The translations under genes were made by a program, and so were the position numbers. This document shows positions 17,427-26,413 of a DNA stretch of 64,000 nucleotides, piece after piece; positions within the stretch are counted from its first letter, which is position 1, and each line of letters starts with the position of its first letter. The notes beneath the pieces are model-generated. The model worked only from the letters and a program-made list of their open reading frames with translations. It was not told where the DNA came from and did no database searches. Source of the DNA: Zoogloeaceae bacterium. GTDB lineage: Bacteria > Pseudomonadota > Gammaproteobacteria > Burkholderiales > Rhodocyclaceae. The DNA lies in the NCBI GenBank assembly GCA_024235675.1, contig JACKLZ010000001.1, positions 186,001 through 250,000 on the forward strand. The letters run 5' to 3'.

Positions 17427-18260
17427 ATGCCAACAGCACCGCGTCTTGACCGCCTCACATCTCTCCTCACCGGATTGATGCCGCGCATTCAGATCCGCCA
17501 TATGGGTGATCTGGCGGATGCCGCCGCCGTAGCCGCCGAGTCTGCCGATTGTCTGCACCTGCATCTGGTGGTGGCCGGCAACGTCGAGTTCGATAGCCGC
17601 GCGGGCACGCAAACGCTGAATGCGCCGGCGATCACGGTATTCCGCAACGAGCAGGCGCACGGCCTGCGACCGCTTGATGACGCGCCGTGCCGGGTGTTTT
17701 GCGCCGAGGCGTTTTTTGATGGCCCGGCCGCGCCCTTGCTGCTCGAGGCCTTCGACGTGCCGCTGTTTTTACCCATGACGGCGGCGATGCCGGGGCTCAC
17801 ACAAACCATACAACTCGTCGCGCTCGAAGTTGAGTCGCCGCGCTGTGGCGGGGGCGTGTTGCTGAGTCACGCGGGCGAGATCTTGCTGATCGGCCTGCTG
17901 CGCCATTTGCTGTCCAACCAGATTTTGCCGCGCGGTGTGCTGGCCGGGCTGGCTGACCCGGGGCTGGCGCGGGCGCTGGTGGCCGTGCATTCGCAGCCGG
18001 CCGCGCCGTGGTCGCTGGAGGCCATGGCTGAGACGGCCGGTGTGTCGCGCACCACTTTTGCCGAGCGCTTTCGCGACAACCTCGGCATTACCCCGCGGCG
18101 TTATCTGAACGCCTTCCGGCTGACTATCGCACGGCGCGAAATCGACGCCGGCCGGGGGCTCAAGCGAGCGGCGCAGGCGGCGGGCTATGAAAGCCCGGCG
18201 GCGCTGTCGCGGGCCTTGTCGCGCGTGGCCAACGAAACCGAAGCGAAGTCTGCCGCCTGA
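17427..18260 (+). CDS. AraC-family transcriptional regulator
   Basis: A 277-residue regulator with an N-terminal cupin-like sensing domain (about residues 10-165) and a C-terminal pair of helix-turn-helix motifs (WSLEAMAETAGVSRTTFAERF and RAAQAAGYESPAALSRALSR). The ATG at 17427 (MPTAPRLDRL) is preferred because the 22 residues read upstream are not family-like; its ribosome-binding site is weak. It is divergent from the peroxiredoxin gene and likely controls it. The motif GCGTAC occurs twice in the shared upstream region. Its stop abuts the mfd stop with no gap. Confidence 0.88.
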   Translation: MPTAPRLDRLTSLLTGLMPRIQIRHMGDLADAAAVAAESADCLHLHLVVAGNVEFDSRAGTQTLNAPAITVFRNEQAHGLRPLDDAPCRVFCAEAFFDGPAAPLLLEAFDVPLFLPMTAAMPGLTQTIQLVALEVESPRCGGGVLLSHAGEILLIGLLRHLLSNQILPRGVLAGLADPGLARALVAVHSQPAAPWSLEAMAETAGVSRTTFAERFRDNLGITPRRYLNAFRLTIARREIDAGRGLKRAAQAAGYESPAALSRALSRVANETEAKSAA

Positions 18261-21200
18261 TCAGGTAATCAGCTTGAGCAGTTCTTTCACCGCCGCGGCG
18301 CGCTGCTTGACCGTCGGCGCGAGGATCTTGCAGATCAGCCGATCCTGCCCGGCCATGCGGGTGTTGCGGTCTTTCTGAATGAGCTGGATGACCTTCATCG
18401 GGTCGATGGGCGCGGCCACGCCAAACTGAATGCTCAGCTGGCTTTCCGACACATCGAGCTTCACTACGTCCATATCCTTGAGCATCACGCGCAGGCGGTG
18501 CGTCTCAAGCAGCGCCAGGGTTTGCGACGGCATCTCGCCGAAGCGGTCGATCAGCTCTTCTTGCAGCTCACGCAGCTCGTCTTCGGTGTCGGTGTTGGCC
18601 AGGCGCTTGTAGAGCGTCAGGCGCTCTTGCACGTCGGCGCAGTAAGCGCTGGGCAGCAGGGCGGGGCTGTGCAGGTTGATTTCGGACACCACATCCAGCG
18701 GCTTGGTGAGGTCTGGCTTGCGTCCGGCCTGCAAGTCGCGCACCGCGCGCTTGAGCATCTCGGTGTACAGCGAGAAGCCGATCTGCTGAATCTCGCCCGA
18801 CTGGTTTTCGCCCAGCACCTCGCCGGCCCCGCGAATCTCCAGGTCGTGCATGGCGAGGAAGAAGCCCGAGCCGAGGTCTTCCATCTGCGTGATGGCTTCG
18901 AGCCGCTTTTGCGCCAGCGCCGTCGGCTTGGCGTGCGCGTCGGTCAGCAGGTAGGCATAAGCCTGGTGGTGCGAGCGCCCGACCCGGCCGCGCAACTGGT
19001 GGAGCTGCGCCAGGCCGAAGCGGTCGGCGCGGTTCATGATGATGGTGTTGGCGGTCGGGATGTTGATGCCGGTTTCGATAATGGTGGTGCACAGCAGCAA
19101 GTTGGCACGCTGCTGGGTGAAGTCGCGCATCACGCGCTCCAGCTCGCGCTCGGGCAACTGGCCGTGGCCGACCACGATGCGCGCCTCGGGCAGCAGCTCG
19201 GTGAGCGACTCGCGCACGTTCTCGATGGTGTCGACTTCGTTGTGCAAAAAGTACACTTGCCCGCCGCGCTTGAACTCGCGCAGCACCGCCTCGCGGATGA
19301 TGCCCTTGCTCCAGCGCTGCACAAAGGTCTTGATCGACAGCCGCTTTTGCGGCGCCGTGGCAATCACCGAAAACTCGCGCAACCCCTCCAGCGCCAGCCC
19401 CAGCGTGCGCGGGATTGGCGTGGCGGTGAGGGTGAGGATGTCCACCTCGGCGCGCAGCTGCTTGAGCGACTCTTTCTGGCGTACGCCGAAACGGTGCTCC
19501 TCGTCGATGATCACCAGCCCCAGGCGCTTGTACTGCACGTCTTTTTGCAGCAGGCGGTGGGTGCCGATGATGATGTCCACCTTGCCTTCGTCCAGCTCCT
19601 TGAGCGCCTGAGCTTGCTCTTTGGCGCTCTTGAAGCGCGACAGCTCGGCGATCTTGATCGGCCAGTCGGCAAAGCGGTCGGCAAAGGTCTGGTAATGCTG
19701 CTCGGCCAGCAGCGTGGTCGGGCACAGCACCACCACCTGTTTGCCATCGGCCACGGCAATGAAGGCCGCGCGCAGGGCGACCTCGGTTTTGCCAAAGCCC
19801 ACGTCGCCGCACACCAGCCGGTCCATTGGCCGGCCGGACTGCATGTCCTTGATCACCGCTTCGATGGCGGCCTGCTGATCGGCGGTTTCTTCAAAGCCGA
19901 AGGCCTCGGCAAAGGCGTCGAGGTCATGCGTCTTGAAGCTGAACTTGTGGCCGGTGCGCGCCGCGCGCTGGGCATACAACGCCAGCAACTCGGCGGCGGT
20001 GTCGCGTACCTGTTGCGCGGCCTTTTTCTTGGCCTTGTCCCACTGGCCGGAGCCCAGCCGATGCAGGTCGACCGCCTCGGGGTCGGCGCCGGCGTAGCGG
20101 GTGATCACATGCAGTTGCGAGACCGGCACATACAGCTTGTCGCTGCCCGAGTATTCCAGATGCAGAAACTCGGTATCGCCTTCGCCCAGGTCCATGTGCA
20201 CCAGGCCAAGGTAACGCCCCACGCCGTGCGACACATGCACCACCGGGTCGCCAATTTTCAGCTCCGACAAATCCCGCAGCCAGCCCTCGACGGTGGCCTT
20301 GCGCCCGCCGTCGCGGCGGCGCTGGGTGCGTGAGGTGTTGGCGTAAAGCTCGGTCTCGGTGAGGATGGCCAGCTTCGCCTCGGGCAAGATAAAGCCACGC
20401 GCCAGCGGCCCGGCCGACAGGCATAGCGGCTCTTTACTGCTCAGAAAGGCGGCCAGGTCATCGCACGGGGTGTAGGGCAAGTCATACTCGGCAAAGTACT
20501 CCGCCATCGTCTCGCGCCGGCCGGCCGACTCGGCCAGTACCAGCACCCGCCCGTCAAAGCCATCCAGCCAGCGCTTGAGCGCCTGCAGCGGGTCATTCGC
20601 CTTGCGCTCGACCGCCACCGTCGGCACCGGCAGTGAGGCCATCTCGCCCTCGCGCGGCGCGCCAATCTGCAGGCGCGGGTGGTCTGCCAGACGCGAGAAA
20701 AACGCTTCCTGATCCAGAAACAGCGCCCGCGGCGCCATCACCGGCCGGCTGCGATCGCCCTTGAGCAAGTCGTAGCGCGACTGCGTATCGCGCCAGAAGT
20801 CGGCAATCGCCGTCGGCACATCGCCATGCAGCAACACCCGGCACGCCGTCGGCAGGTAATCAAACAGCGTGGCCGTGTTTTCAAAAAACAGCGGCAGAAA
20901 ATACTCCACCCCCGCCGAGGCAATGCCGTTCGACACATCTTTGTAAATGGACGCCCGGCTCGGGTCGCCCTCAAAAGTCTCGCGGAAGCTGCTGCGAAAG
21001 CGTGTGCGGCCCGCCTCGTCGAGCGGAAACTCCCGCGCCGGCAGCAGGCGGATCTGATCCACCGGATACACCGTGCGCTGCGTGTCCGGGTCGAAGGTGC
21101 GGATGGTGTCGACGTCGTCGTCAAACAGATCAATGCGGTAAGGCAGCGTCGAACCCATCGGAAACAGATCGATGATGCCGCCGCGCACGCTGTACTCACC

Positions 21201-21692
21201 CGGGCTCATCACCTGCGTCACATGCGCATAGCCCGCCAGCGTCATTTGCTCGCGAAAGGCATCGCCATCCATCCGCTCGCCGCGCTTCACAAAAAACGTA
21301 TGCGCCGCCAGAAAACTCGGCGGTGCCATGCGGTACAGCGCCGTCGACGCCGGCACCAGCACCACATCCGCCTCGCCCCGCGTAATCGTATACAGCGTCG
21401 CCAGCCGCTCAGACACCAGATCCTGGTGCGGCGACAGCGCGTCGTAAGGCAGCGTCTCCCAGTCCGGCAGCACACACACCCGAATCTCCGGCGCAAACCA
21501 CAGCATTTCGTCGCGCAGCCGCTGCGCGTCAATCGGATTCGCCACCACCACGACCTGCATCGTGCCCGTGCCCAGCGCAGAGATCGCCAAGGCGTCGGAG
21601 GAGCCCGCGAGCGCGGGCAGGTCGACGCGTTGGCCGGGCTTGGCGGCGGGCAGCGTCTTGAGCGTGGGGAGCAGGGCGTGTGGGGCGGGCAT
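18261..21692 (-). CDS. mfd: Transcription-repair coupling factor
   Basis: An 1143-residue SF2 translocase that removes stalled RNA polymerase and recruits UvrA. The N-terminal part is the UvrB-like module, including PTAIADFWRD and the LPDWETLPYD region. Next is the CarD-like RNA polymerase-interacting domain (GDPVVHVSHGVGRYLGL). The RecG-like translocase has Walker A VCGDVGFGKTEVA, DEEHRFGV and LTATPIPRTL, and a C-terminal TRCF domain follows. Length is typical. It is convergent with the AraC gene, and its upstream side borders the AT-rich island. Confidence 0.97.
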   Translation of the reverse strand: MPAPHALLPTLKTLPAAKPGQRVDLPALAGSSDALAISALGTGTMQVVVVANPIDAQRLRDEMLWFAPEIRVCVLPDWETLPYDALSPHQDLVSERLATLYTITRGEADVVLVPASTALYRMAPPSFLAAHTFFVKRGERMDGDAFREQMTLAGYAHVTQVMSPGEYSVRGGIIDLFPMGSTLPYRIDLFDDDVDTIRTFDPDTQRTVYPVDQIRLLPAREFPLDEAGRTRFRSSFRETFEGDPSRASIYKDVSNGIASAGVEYFLPLFFENTATLFDYLPTACRVLLHGDVPTAIADFWRDTQSRYDLLKGDRSRPVMAPRALFLDQEAFFSRLADHPRLQIGAPREGEMASLPVPTVAVERKANDPLQALKRWLDGFDGRVLVLAESAGRRETMAEYFAEYDLPYTPCDDLAAFLSSKEPLCLSAGPLARGFILPEAKLAILTETELYANTSRTQRRRDGGRKATVEGWLRDLSELKIGDPVVHVSHGVGRYLGLVHMDLGEGDTEFLHLEYSGSDKLYVPVSQLHVITRYAGADPEAVDLHRLGSGQWDKAKKKAAQQVRDTAAELLALYAQRAARTGHKFSFKTHDLDAFAEAFGFEETADQQAAIEAVIKDMQSGRPMDRLVCGDVGFGKTEVALRAAFIAVADGKQVVVLCPTTLLAEQHYQTFADRFADWPIKIAELSRFKSAKEQAQALKELDEGKVDIIIGTHRLLQKDVQYKRLGLVIIDEEHRFGVRQKESLKQLRAEVDILTLTATPIPRTLGLALEGLREFSVIATAPQKRLSIKTFVQRWSKGIIREAVLREFKRGGQVYFLHNEVDTIENVRESLTELLPEARIVVGHGQLPERELERVMRDFTQQRANLLLCTTIIETGINIPTANTIIMNRADRFGLAQLHQLRGRVGRSHHQAYAYLLTDAHAKPTALAQKRLEAITQMEDLGSGFFLAMHDLEIRGAGEVLGENQSGEIQQIGFSLYTEMLKRAVRDLQAGRKPDLTKPLDVVSEINLHSPALLPSAYCADVQERLTLYKRLANTDTEDELRELQEELIDRFGEMPSQTLALLETHRLRVMLKDMDVVKLDVSESQLSIQFGVAAPIDPMKVIQLIQKDRNTRMAGQDRLICKILAPTVKQRAAAVKELLKLIT

Positions 21693-21986
21693 GCAGGGGC
21701 GGATTGGGGGCTGGGGTGGTGATTATACGGGACGCAGAGGACAGGCTGACGGAGCTTGGGGGCGAGTGCCAGGGCCGAAATTTGTATGCTGCGACTCGTC
21801 AGACAGGTGGTGGCGCTGGATGCAAATGAAAAATAATTCTTGATAGTCGAACATTCTGTTTCTAGGGTTAACTTAATTATGCATTGAAGGTAGGTTTAAT
21901 GGGTGATGAAATAGTCCCATTGGAAACTGTCTGCGTCTCTTGCATTTCGAACCACAACCCTGGACCTTCACATATTGGATCCCAGC

Positions 21987-22459
21987 ATGACCCGATCTAA
22001 TTCACAGTCCCCTATGAACTCTGATATTGCGGATCTCGACAAACAAGTTCGAAAGCTCGAAGTGAAACCGAAGGAAGGCAGGGACAGATTGAGTATTCTG
22101 GGTGCTGTGTTAGTTCCGCTATCTGTCATGGTTGCCGGATTCTTTGTGTCTTCGGCATTGCAGGACGCTGAAATCGCGTCAGCCGAGCGGATCGCATCCA
22201 GCAATAAACAGATCGCAGAGATAGGTGTGAGAGTTGAGCAGGCGCAACTCATTCACAATTTTACGAAAACGTTGACGTCTGGAACCTCGGCAGAGAAGGA
22301 ACTAGCTATCACGCTGTCGTACACGCGTTCCCGAAGATCGGGCCGGAACTTGTTGAGGTGGTAAGGAAAACCGCGCCGACCGCTGTCGCTTCTGGTGCAA
22401 CACAGGTGTTGGAACGTATACCTCTAATCAAGGGGGGCGTGGTCTTGTCGAATGAATGA
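21987..22459 (+). pseudogene. Coiled-coil/membrane protein of unknown function, frameshifted
   Basis: The ATG at 21987 opens a frame with a coiled coil (IADLDKQVRKLEVKPKEG), one membrane helix (ILGAVLVPLSVMVAGFFVSS) and a second helical stretch. After ELAI at about 22310 the frame runs into a poor tail and stops at 22364. In the neighbouring frame a coding-like sequence continues (AVVHAFPKIGPELVEVV, then TAPTAVASGATQVLERIPLI) to a TGA at 22457-22459. One missing base near 22310-22315 explains both halves. The restored protein would be about 157 residues. No slippery sequence is visible, so a mutation or an assembly error is likelier than programmed shifting. No function can be assigned. Confidence 0.6.
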
Positions 22460-22736
22460 AAGTGACAGCGTCATGTTGGTGGAGGCGCAATCTGGAAGAC
22501 TGTTATCTGGAAAAGAGATCTTGAATATGGGTCAAAAAAATGCTGGATTGATTAGCATTGTTGGGGGTGAAGTTGATGTGGACGGCAGTATATTTTTTAC
22601 AAGGTCTAACACTCTTTTGCGACAAGCTGGAATCTCACCGCAGGTCTATATCGGATCGGTTTCTGACGCAAGGATGCATGGCAGTTTCGTTCACAATAAT
22701 GTCCCTGGCTTTGTATGGAAGTGCCAACGCTCGTGA
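22452..22736 (+). CDS. Hypothetical protein, 94 residues
   Basis: Not recognised. Its ATG overlaps the stop of the upstream, frame-corrected gene by 8 bases (ATGAATGA), as expected for translationally coupled partners; this supports both genes and the frameshift reading. The protein is soluble in appearance, with a glycine-rich middle (GLISIVGGEVDVDGSIFF) and no membrane helix. It could be truncated. Confidence 0.5.
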   Translation: MNESDSVMLVEAQSGRLLSGKEILNMGQKNAGLISIVGGEVDVDGSIFFTRSNTLLRQAGISPQVYIGSVSDARMHGSFVHNNVPGFVWKCQRS

Positions 22737-22885
22737 AGTTGCATGGCATTTAATGTGTAATGCAGAAATGGAATAGTAATGTAATTTAATTCGTGCGCAG
22801 AGCTCTGCAGGCCGATATTCCGCTACACGGCTCGCCCATCACTGAAGTCCGTGGTTGTGTTCCACGAGTATAAGGAGTAAATGTC

Positions 22886-23908
22886 GTGGCATATCATTTT
22901 AAAAATTTCGTGTTTGAAGGCGGCGGAGTAAAAGGGATTGCCTATCTTGGAGCGCTTGATGTGCTCTCAGATAGAGGGGTTGTCTCAAGTGTTCAGCGTG
23001 TTGGCGGAACTTCGGCGGGGGCGATTAACGCGGTACTGCTTGGGCTCGGCTATACGACGAAGGAGATGAAAGACATCCTATGGTCGTTGGATTTTAATAA
23101 TTTTATGGACGAATCATGGGGCGTGGTCCGTGATGCCAAGCGCTTGGTGGATGAGTATGGGTGGTATAAGGGCGATTACTTCCGTAACTGGATGGCGCAA
23201 CTAATAAAGGAAAAAACTGGTAACAGCGAAACGACATTTGCAGATATTGAGGCAACAAAAGATCGCAAGGGATTAAAGTCTTTGTATCTTATGGGAACCA
23301 ACCTTTCGACGTCGTTCTCCGAGGTGTTTTCGGCAGAACATACCCCCCGCACGTGCGTTGCGGATGCAGCCCGTATCTCTATGTCTATTCCATTGTTTTT
23401 TGCTGCAAAAAGAAGCATGCGTGGTGACGTCTACGTTGATGGCGGCGTTCTTGATAACTACCCAGTAAAACTATTTGATAGAAAAAAATATCTTGATAGC
23501 AGTAATTTTATTAAAACGACTTACTACAAGAAAATAAATTTTCAGACTAAGAAAATGGATCGCCCTATTTCTGAGTACGTTTACAACAAGGAAACACTTG
23601 GTTTTAGGCTTGATACAAAGGAAGAAATTGCTGTGTTTCGTGATCATGCAGAGCCGGCCCACAAGAAGATTGATAGCTTCTTCGACTATTCGTGGGCGCT
23701 TATCCATACTGTTCTGGAGGCGCAGCAAAGTGCGCATCTGCACAGTGATGATTGGGCGCGTACTGTCTATATAGATACTATCGGCGTAAGAACCACAGAT
23801 TTTGATTTGTCAGAAAAAAAGAAGAAAGATCTGATCAAATCAGGAAAGGATGGCGCTACGAAGTACCTCGATTGGTACGATGGGGAAGATGTCAAACCAA
23901 ATAAATGA
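22886..23908 (+). CDS. Patatin-like phospholipase
   Basis: A 340-residue patatin-fold lipid acyl hydrolase with all catalytic elements: oxyanion loop GGGVKG (12-17), nucleophile elbow GTSAG with Ser43, and the DGG of the Ser-Asp dyad with Asp185 (VDGGVLDNYP). The start is GTG at 22886, 8 bases after AAGGAG; an ATG 5 bases upstream is in another frame. There is no signal peptide. Bacterial patatins act on membrane phospholipids as housekeeping enzymes, secreted toxins, or effectors of anti-phage systems such as CBASS CapV. No nucleotidyltransferase is encoded beside this one, so a defence role is only suggested by the island setting. Confidence 0.88.
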   Translation: MAYHFKNFVFEGGGVKGIAYLGALDVLSDRGVVSSVQRVGGTSAGAINAVLLGLGYTTKEMKDILWSLDFNNFMDESWGVVRDAKRLVDEYGWYKGDYFRNWMAQLIKEKTGNSETTFADIEATKDRKGLKSLYLMGTNLSTSFSEVFSAEHTPRTCVADAARISMSIPLFFAAKRSMRGDVYVDGGVLDNYPVKLFDRKKYLDSSNFIKTTYYKKINFQTKKMDRPISEYVYNKETLGFRLDTKEEIAVFRDHAEPAHKKIDSFFDYSWALIHTVLEAQQSAHLHSDDWARTVYIDTIGVRTTDFDLSEKKKKDLIKSGKDGATKYLDWYDGEDVKPNK

Positions 23909-24008
23909 TAGGCTCAAAAAATGCTGTGGATGACGTTCTATTTATAATTCGTTTTTACTACCCAAAAAACACAGTCATAGACTTATTATCACCGAAGGAG
24001 TCTGTCGG

Positions 24009-24503
24009 TTGGATCAACCTATGAAGACATGGACAGATATCATTTCAGCAGCGGCCGTAAATAATCTGGGAGTTGCGGCCTTAGCTATCCTCGCGATATT
24101 CGTACTCTCGCTAATGTTTTTCAGAGAAGCGAGCTATTCGGTTAAGGCTTGGGTGTTTGCTGCTCTTTTCTCAGCAGGTGTTGGCTTCGGGGCCGCTGCA
24201 ACCGCCATGGAGTGGGAGAAGAGCAAGCAAGCATTTGCCACAGCACACTTGCCGGGAGATGCCGGACCAAGACAATCCTATGTTTCTGGTTCTTGTGTGA
24301 AGGCTGATGGAACAGCCGGGCGGGTTCAGTTGGAGATAGCCATTTTCAATAAGGATAACGATAAGTCGCCCCATGGACACCAACAGGACGCCGTTCGAAC
24401 GTCGAACGTCTGGCTCGTCTCTACCACTCAGCTTTCCAAAGTCAGAGAAGTTACGTCCACGTGGCACGAGAAAAGATTTGGCGCTAGATGGAAATGCATA
24501 TGA
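24009..24503 (+). CDS. Membrane protein of unknown function, possibly frameshifted near its end
   Basis: The start is TTG at 24009 because AAGGAG at 23995-24000 is 8 bases before it, whereas the ATG at 24021 is too far. The 164-residue frame has two membrane helices (about residues 19-36 and 47-62), then a soluble domain. The last part reads poorly, while the next frame over continues in coding style (ALDGNAYEFLSIEQLAEGDR) to a stop at 24562-24564. A frameshift somewhere between about 24350 and 24500 would join them. Family not recognised. Confidence 0.5.
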   Translation: MDQPMKTWTDIISAAAVNNLGVAALAILAIFVLSLMFFREASYSVKAWVFAALFSAGVGFGAAATAMEWEKSKQAFATAHLPGDAGPRQSYVSGSCVKADGTAGRVQLEIAIFNKDNDKSPHGHQQDAVRTSNVWLVSTTQLSKVREVTSTWHEKRFGARWKCI

Positions 24504-24705
24504 GTTTTTGTCTATAGAGCAGTTGGCAGAAGGAGATCGTTGGGCGGTAACGCAGAGTAGTTAAGGACTATTCTTTATTTCACCCTATGAGACGAAATAG
24601 TCGAAGTGCGAAATATTTGTCTAGCTCGGGAAAATTCTGGCTTTTTTGCGGTTTTGAATATTTTTTAAATAACTACGTTCTGATGGCGAAAGTGGGGTGG
24701 TCTCA

Positions 24706-25170
24706 ATGGCAATCGAAGATGTGCTTAGTCGTCAGTATGGGATTGCAAATGATAATGCTAGACAAATCGTTTCTTCATTTTTGTCTTGGTATACTTTTTT
24801 TTGGAGTCTTAATGTCGCTGTTTTGACGTTTTTCTACAGGGCTGATAACTTGTGCGACGTTTCGTTGAATGCGTCTTACGTAAAGACTATTTTTTGTCTT
24901 ATTTTTTTACTCCTTAATTTTTTTGGTGTGGGAGTGTGCTATTTCTGTTGGAAGAGCGTCATTCAACTCCGTGGTGATGCGGTGTCTGTGGCCGAGGTGT
25001 GGATCGCTGAGCAGAAGGGCTCTGCCGGTGCGCGGCCGACTACGGGTGTTTTTTCGGCTGGGTTGATCACCTATGTGTTCTCAATATGCGCTCTTTCGCT
25101 ATCGTTAAATTTTGCGGCATGGGGGTACTTGCCCTTTGTAGACTGCATGCGCGCGGCGGTCGTCGGATAG
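24706..25170 (+). CDS. Small membrane protein of unknown function
   Basis: About 154 residues from the ATG at 24706 (MAIEDVLSRQYGIANDNA); a GTG 9 bases upstream is an alternative. GGGGTGG just before serves as ribosome-binding site. Three hydrophobic segments are evident (about residues 25-43, 57-80 and 118-142), separated by a short soluble loop with AVSVAEVWIAEQK. AT-rich in its first half and GC-richer at the end. It is the last island gene before the IS remnant. Not recognised. Confidence 0.55.
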   Translation: MAIEDVLSRQYGIANDNARQIVSSFLSWYTFFWSLNVAVLTFFYRADNLCDVSLNASYVKTIFCLIFLLLNFFGVGVCYFCWKSVIQLRGDAVSVAEVWIAEQKGSAGARPTTGVFSAGLITYVFSICALSLSLNFAAWGYLPFVDCMRAAVVG

Positions 25171-25223
25171 CGTGTTCGTTTCGCTTGGCGCCGGGGTGAA
25201 TCGCCTCGTCTCCAGTAGACACC

Positions 25224-25463
25224 CTAGAGCCTGCTAAAATACTGCATTTCGAACTCTACTGGAGAAACATCCCCAGCATATCTGTGGCGGCGTTTCGGGT
25301 TGTAGAACACCTCGATGTAATTGAAGATATCCCGTTGGGCCTCTTCGCGATCAGCGTAGATCCGCCGTCGAATTCGTTCCCGCTTGAGAAGCTGGAAGAA
25401 GCTCTCAGCGACCGCGTTGTCGTGGCAGTTGCCGCGTCGGCTCATGCTTTGCTGCAGGTTGTG
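25224..25463 (-). mobile_element. IS3-family transposase C-terminal remnant
   Basis: The minus strand encodes the end of an OrfB/rve integrase: QSMSRRGNCHDNAVAESFFQ, then YADREEAQRDIFNYIEVFYN and KRRHRYAGDVSPVEFE. The catalytic Glu of the DDE triad lies in AVAESFF. Upstream of about 25463 the homology ends abruptly and unrelated sequence follows, so the rest of the transposase is missing. The terminal region TAGACACC near 25216 probably marks the old right end of the IS. It cannot transpose alone. Confidence 0.85.
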
Positions 25464-25646
25464 AACGCAGAGATAGGGGACAGACCACGGTTCTACAGCC
25501 AAGGCTAAACCAGCCAATCAGAACGGTCACCCAGTTTGGCGGGTTTAAACCCGCCCGACTTGTGGTGCCTGCGCACGGAATTGACCAAGGTTCAGGCAGA
25601 CAAAGCAAGCCCGCCAAAGCGAGGCTTGCCGGGCGGTGCCGGGTGT

Positions 25647-26153
25647 TCAGGTGCGCAGCGCTGGTAGTGTCTGGCCGCGTACCACGAATTGCAGCGCGAG
25701 TCCGTTGTTGCAGTAGCGTTGGCCGGTGGGTTGGGGGCCGTCGTCAAACACATGGCCTTGGTGGCCGCCGCAGCGCGCGCAGTGGTACTCGGTGCGCGGC
25801 CAGATCAGCTTGAAGTCGCGCTGGGTGTTTACCGCGTCGGTCAGCGGCTGCCAGAAGCTGGGCCAGCCGGTGCCGCTGTCGTATTTGGTGGCGCTGTCGA
25901 ACAGCGGCAGGAAGCACGCCGCACAGATGTAGGTGCCGTCGCGCTTCTCATCGTTCAGCGGGCTGCTGCCGGGCGGTTCGGTGTCCTCCTCGAACAGCAC
26001 CGCGTAAGCCGGGCGGGGCAGTAGTTTGGCCCATTCCTCTTTGGATTTCATCAAGGTGGGGCCGGCCGTGCCTGCCGCTCCGGCGACGCGATGTCCGCCG
26101 AGCGAGAGTAGGGCGGCACCCAGCAGGGTTTGGAGCGATTGACGTCGGTTCAT
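25647..26153 (-). CDS. msrB: Peptide-methionine (R)-S-oxide reductase, exported form
   Basis: A 168-residue MsrB that reduces methionine-R-sulfoxide in proteins. Zinc ligands are two CxxC pairs (Cys77/80, Cys125/128), substrate motif GTGWPSFW, and catalytic Cys148 in GQRYCNNGLALQF. The start at 26153 gives an N-terminus MNRRQSLQTLLGAALLSLGG, a twin-arginine-like signal, so the enzyme is probably periplasmic. GAGG lies 7 bases before the ATG. Reading from further upstream gives no family resemblance. Confidence 0.92.
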   Translation of the reverse strand: MNRRQSLQTLLGAALLSLGGHRVAGAAGTAGPTLMKSKEEWAKLLPRPAYAVLFEEDTEPPGSSPLNDEKRDGTYICAACFLPLFDSATKYDSGTGWPSFWQPLTDAVNTQRDFKLIWPRTEYHCARCGGHQGHVFDDGPQPTGQRYCNNGLALQFVVRGQTLPALRT

Positions 26154-26362
26154 GCTTTGCCTCTTTTTGGGTGGTGCGCGAGTGTGGGCAGCATTCAGCC
26201 GGCCGACGGGAGGCCGGGCCGGGCGTGCGCCTGTGGCACTTTGCCATTGCCTGCCTCTTCGACAACGCCTGCGGTACAAAATTCGCCCGGCGCCTGCACT
26301 CCGGGCTTGTATCGGGCCCCAGGCCGGACGTTTGTCTCGCCGTTCGACGGACACTTCTTGCT

Positions 26363-26394
26363 GCCCGACAGTGTCGGGCCTAGATTGGAATCTC
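26363..26394 (+). promoter_or_regulatory. Palindromes upstream of the small lipoprotein gene
   Basis: GCCCGACA-G-TGTCGGGC at 26363-26379 is a perfect 8+1+8 palindrome, followed by AGATT-GG-AATCT. They lie 20-50 bases before the ATG at 26414 and could be operator sites or a leader hairpin. Function is inferred from position only. Confidence 0.35.
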
Positions 26395-26413
26395 CCAATC
26401 GAAGGGAGAAGGC

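Larger units (their letters stand above)
21840..25223. other. AT-rich genomic island between mfd and msrB
   Basis: Base composition changes sharply around 21830 and again around 25170. Inside, codon use is AT-rich and start codons include GTG and TTG. None of the genes is a housekeeping gene. The right side carries an IS3-family transposase remnant. No integrase, tRNA or direct repeat boundary was found, so the mode of entry is unknown. 21693-21986 shows no gene. Confidence 0.75.

Noticed and set aside
18498..20333. 611-codon plus-strand frame opposite mfd
   Set aside because: Antisense of the conserved mfd translocase; composition is typical of a GC shadow.
22558..22776. Alternative 72-codon frame overlapping the 94-residue hypothetical gene
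   Set aside because: No coupling or ribosome-binding site; the 22452 frame is better supported by its overlap with the upstream stop.
22886..23908. Calling the patatin a CBASS effector
   Set aside because: No cyclic-oligonucleotide synthase gene lies in the island, and the CapV-type regulatory features cannot be judged by eye.
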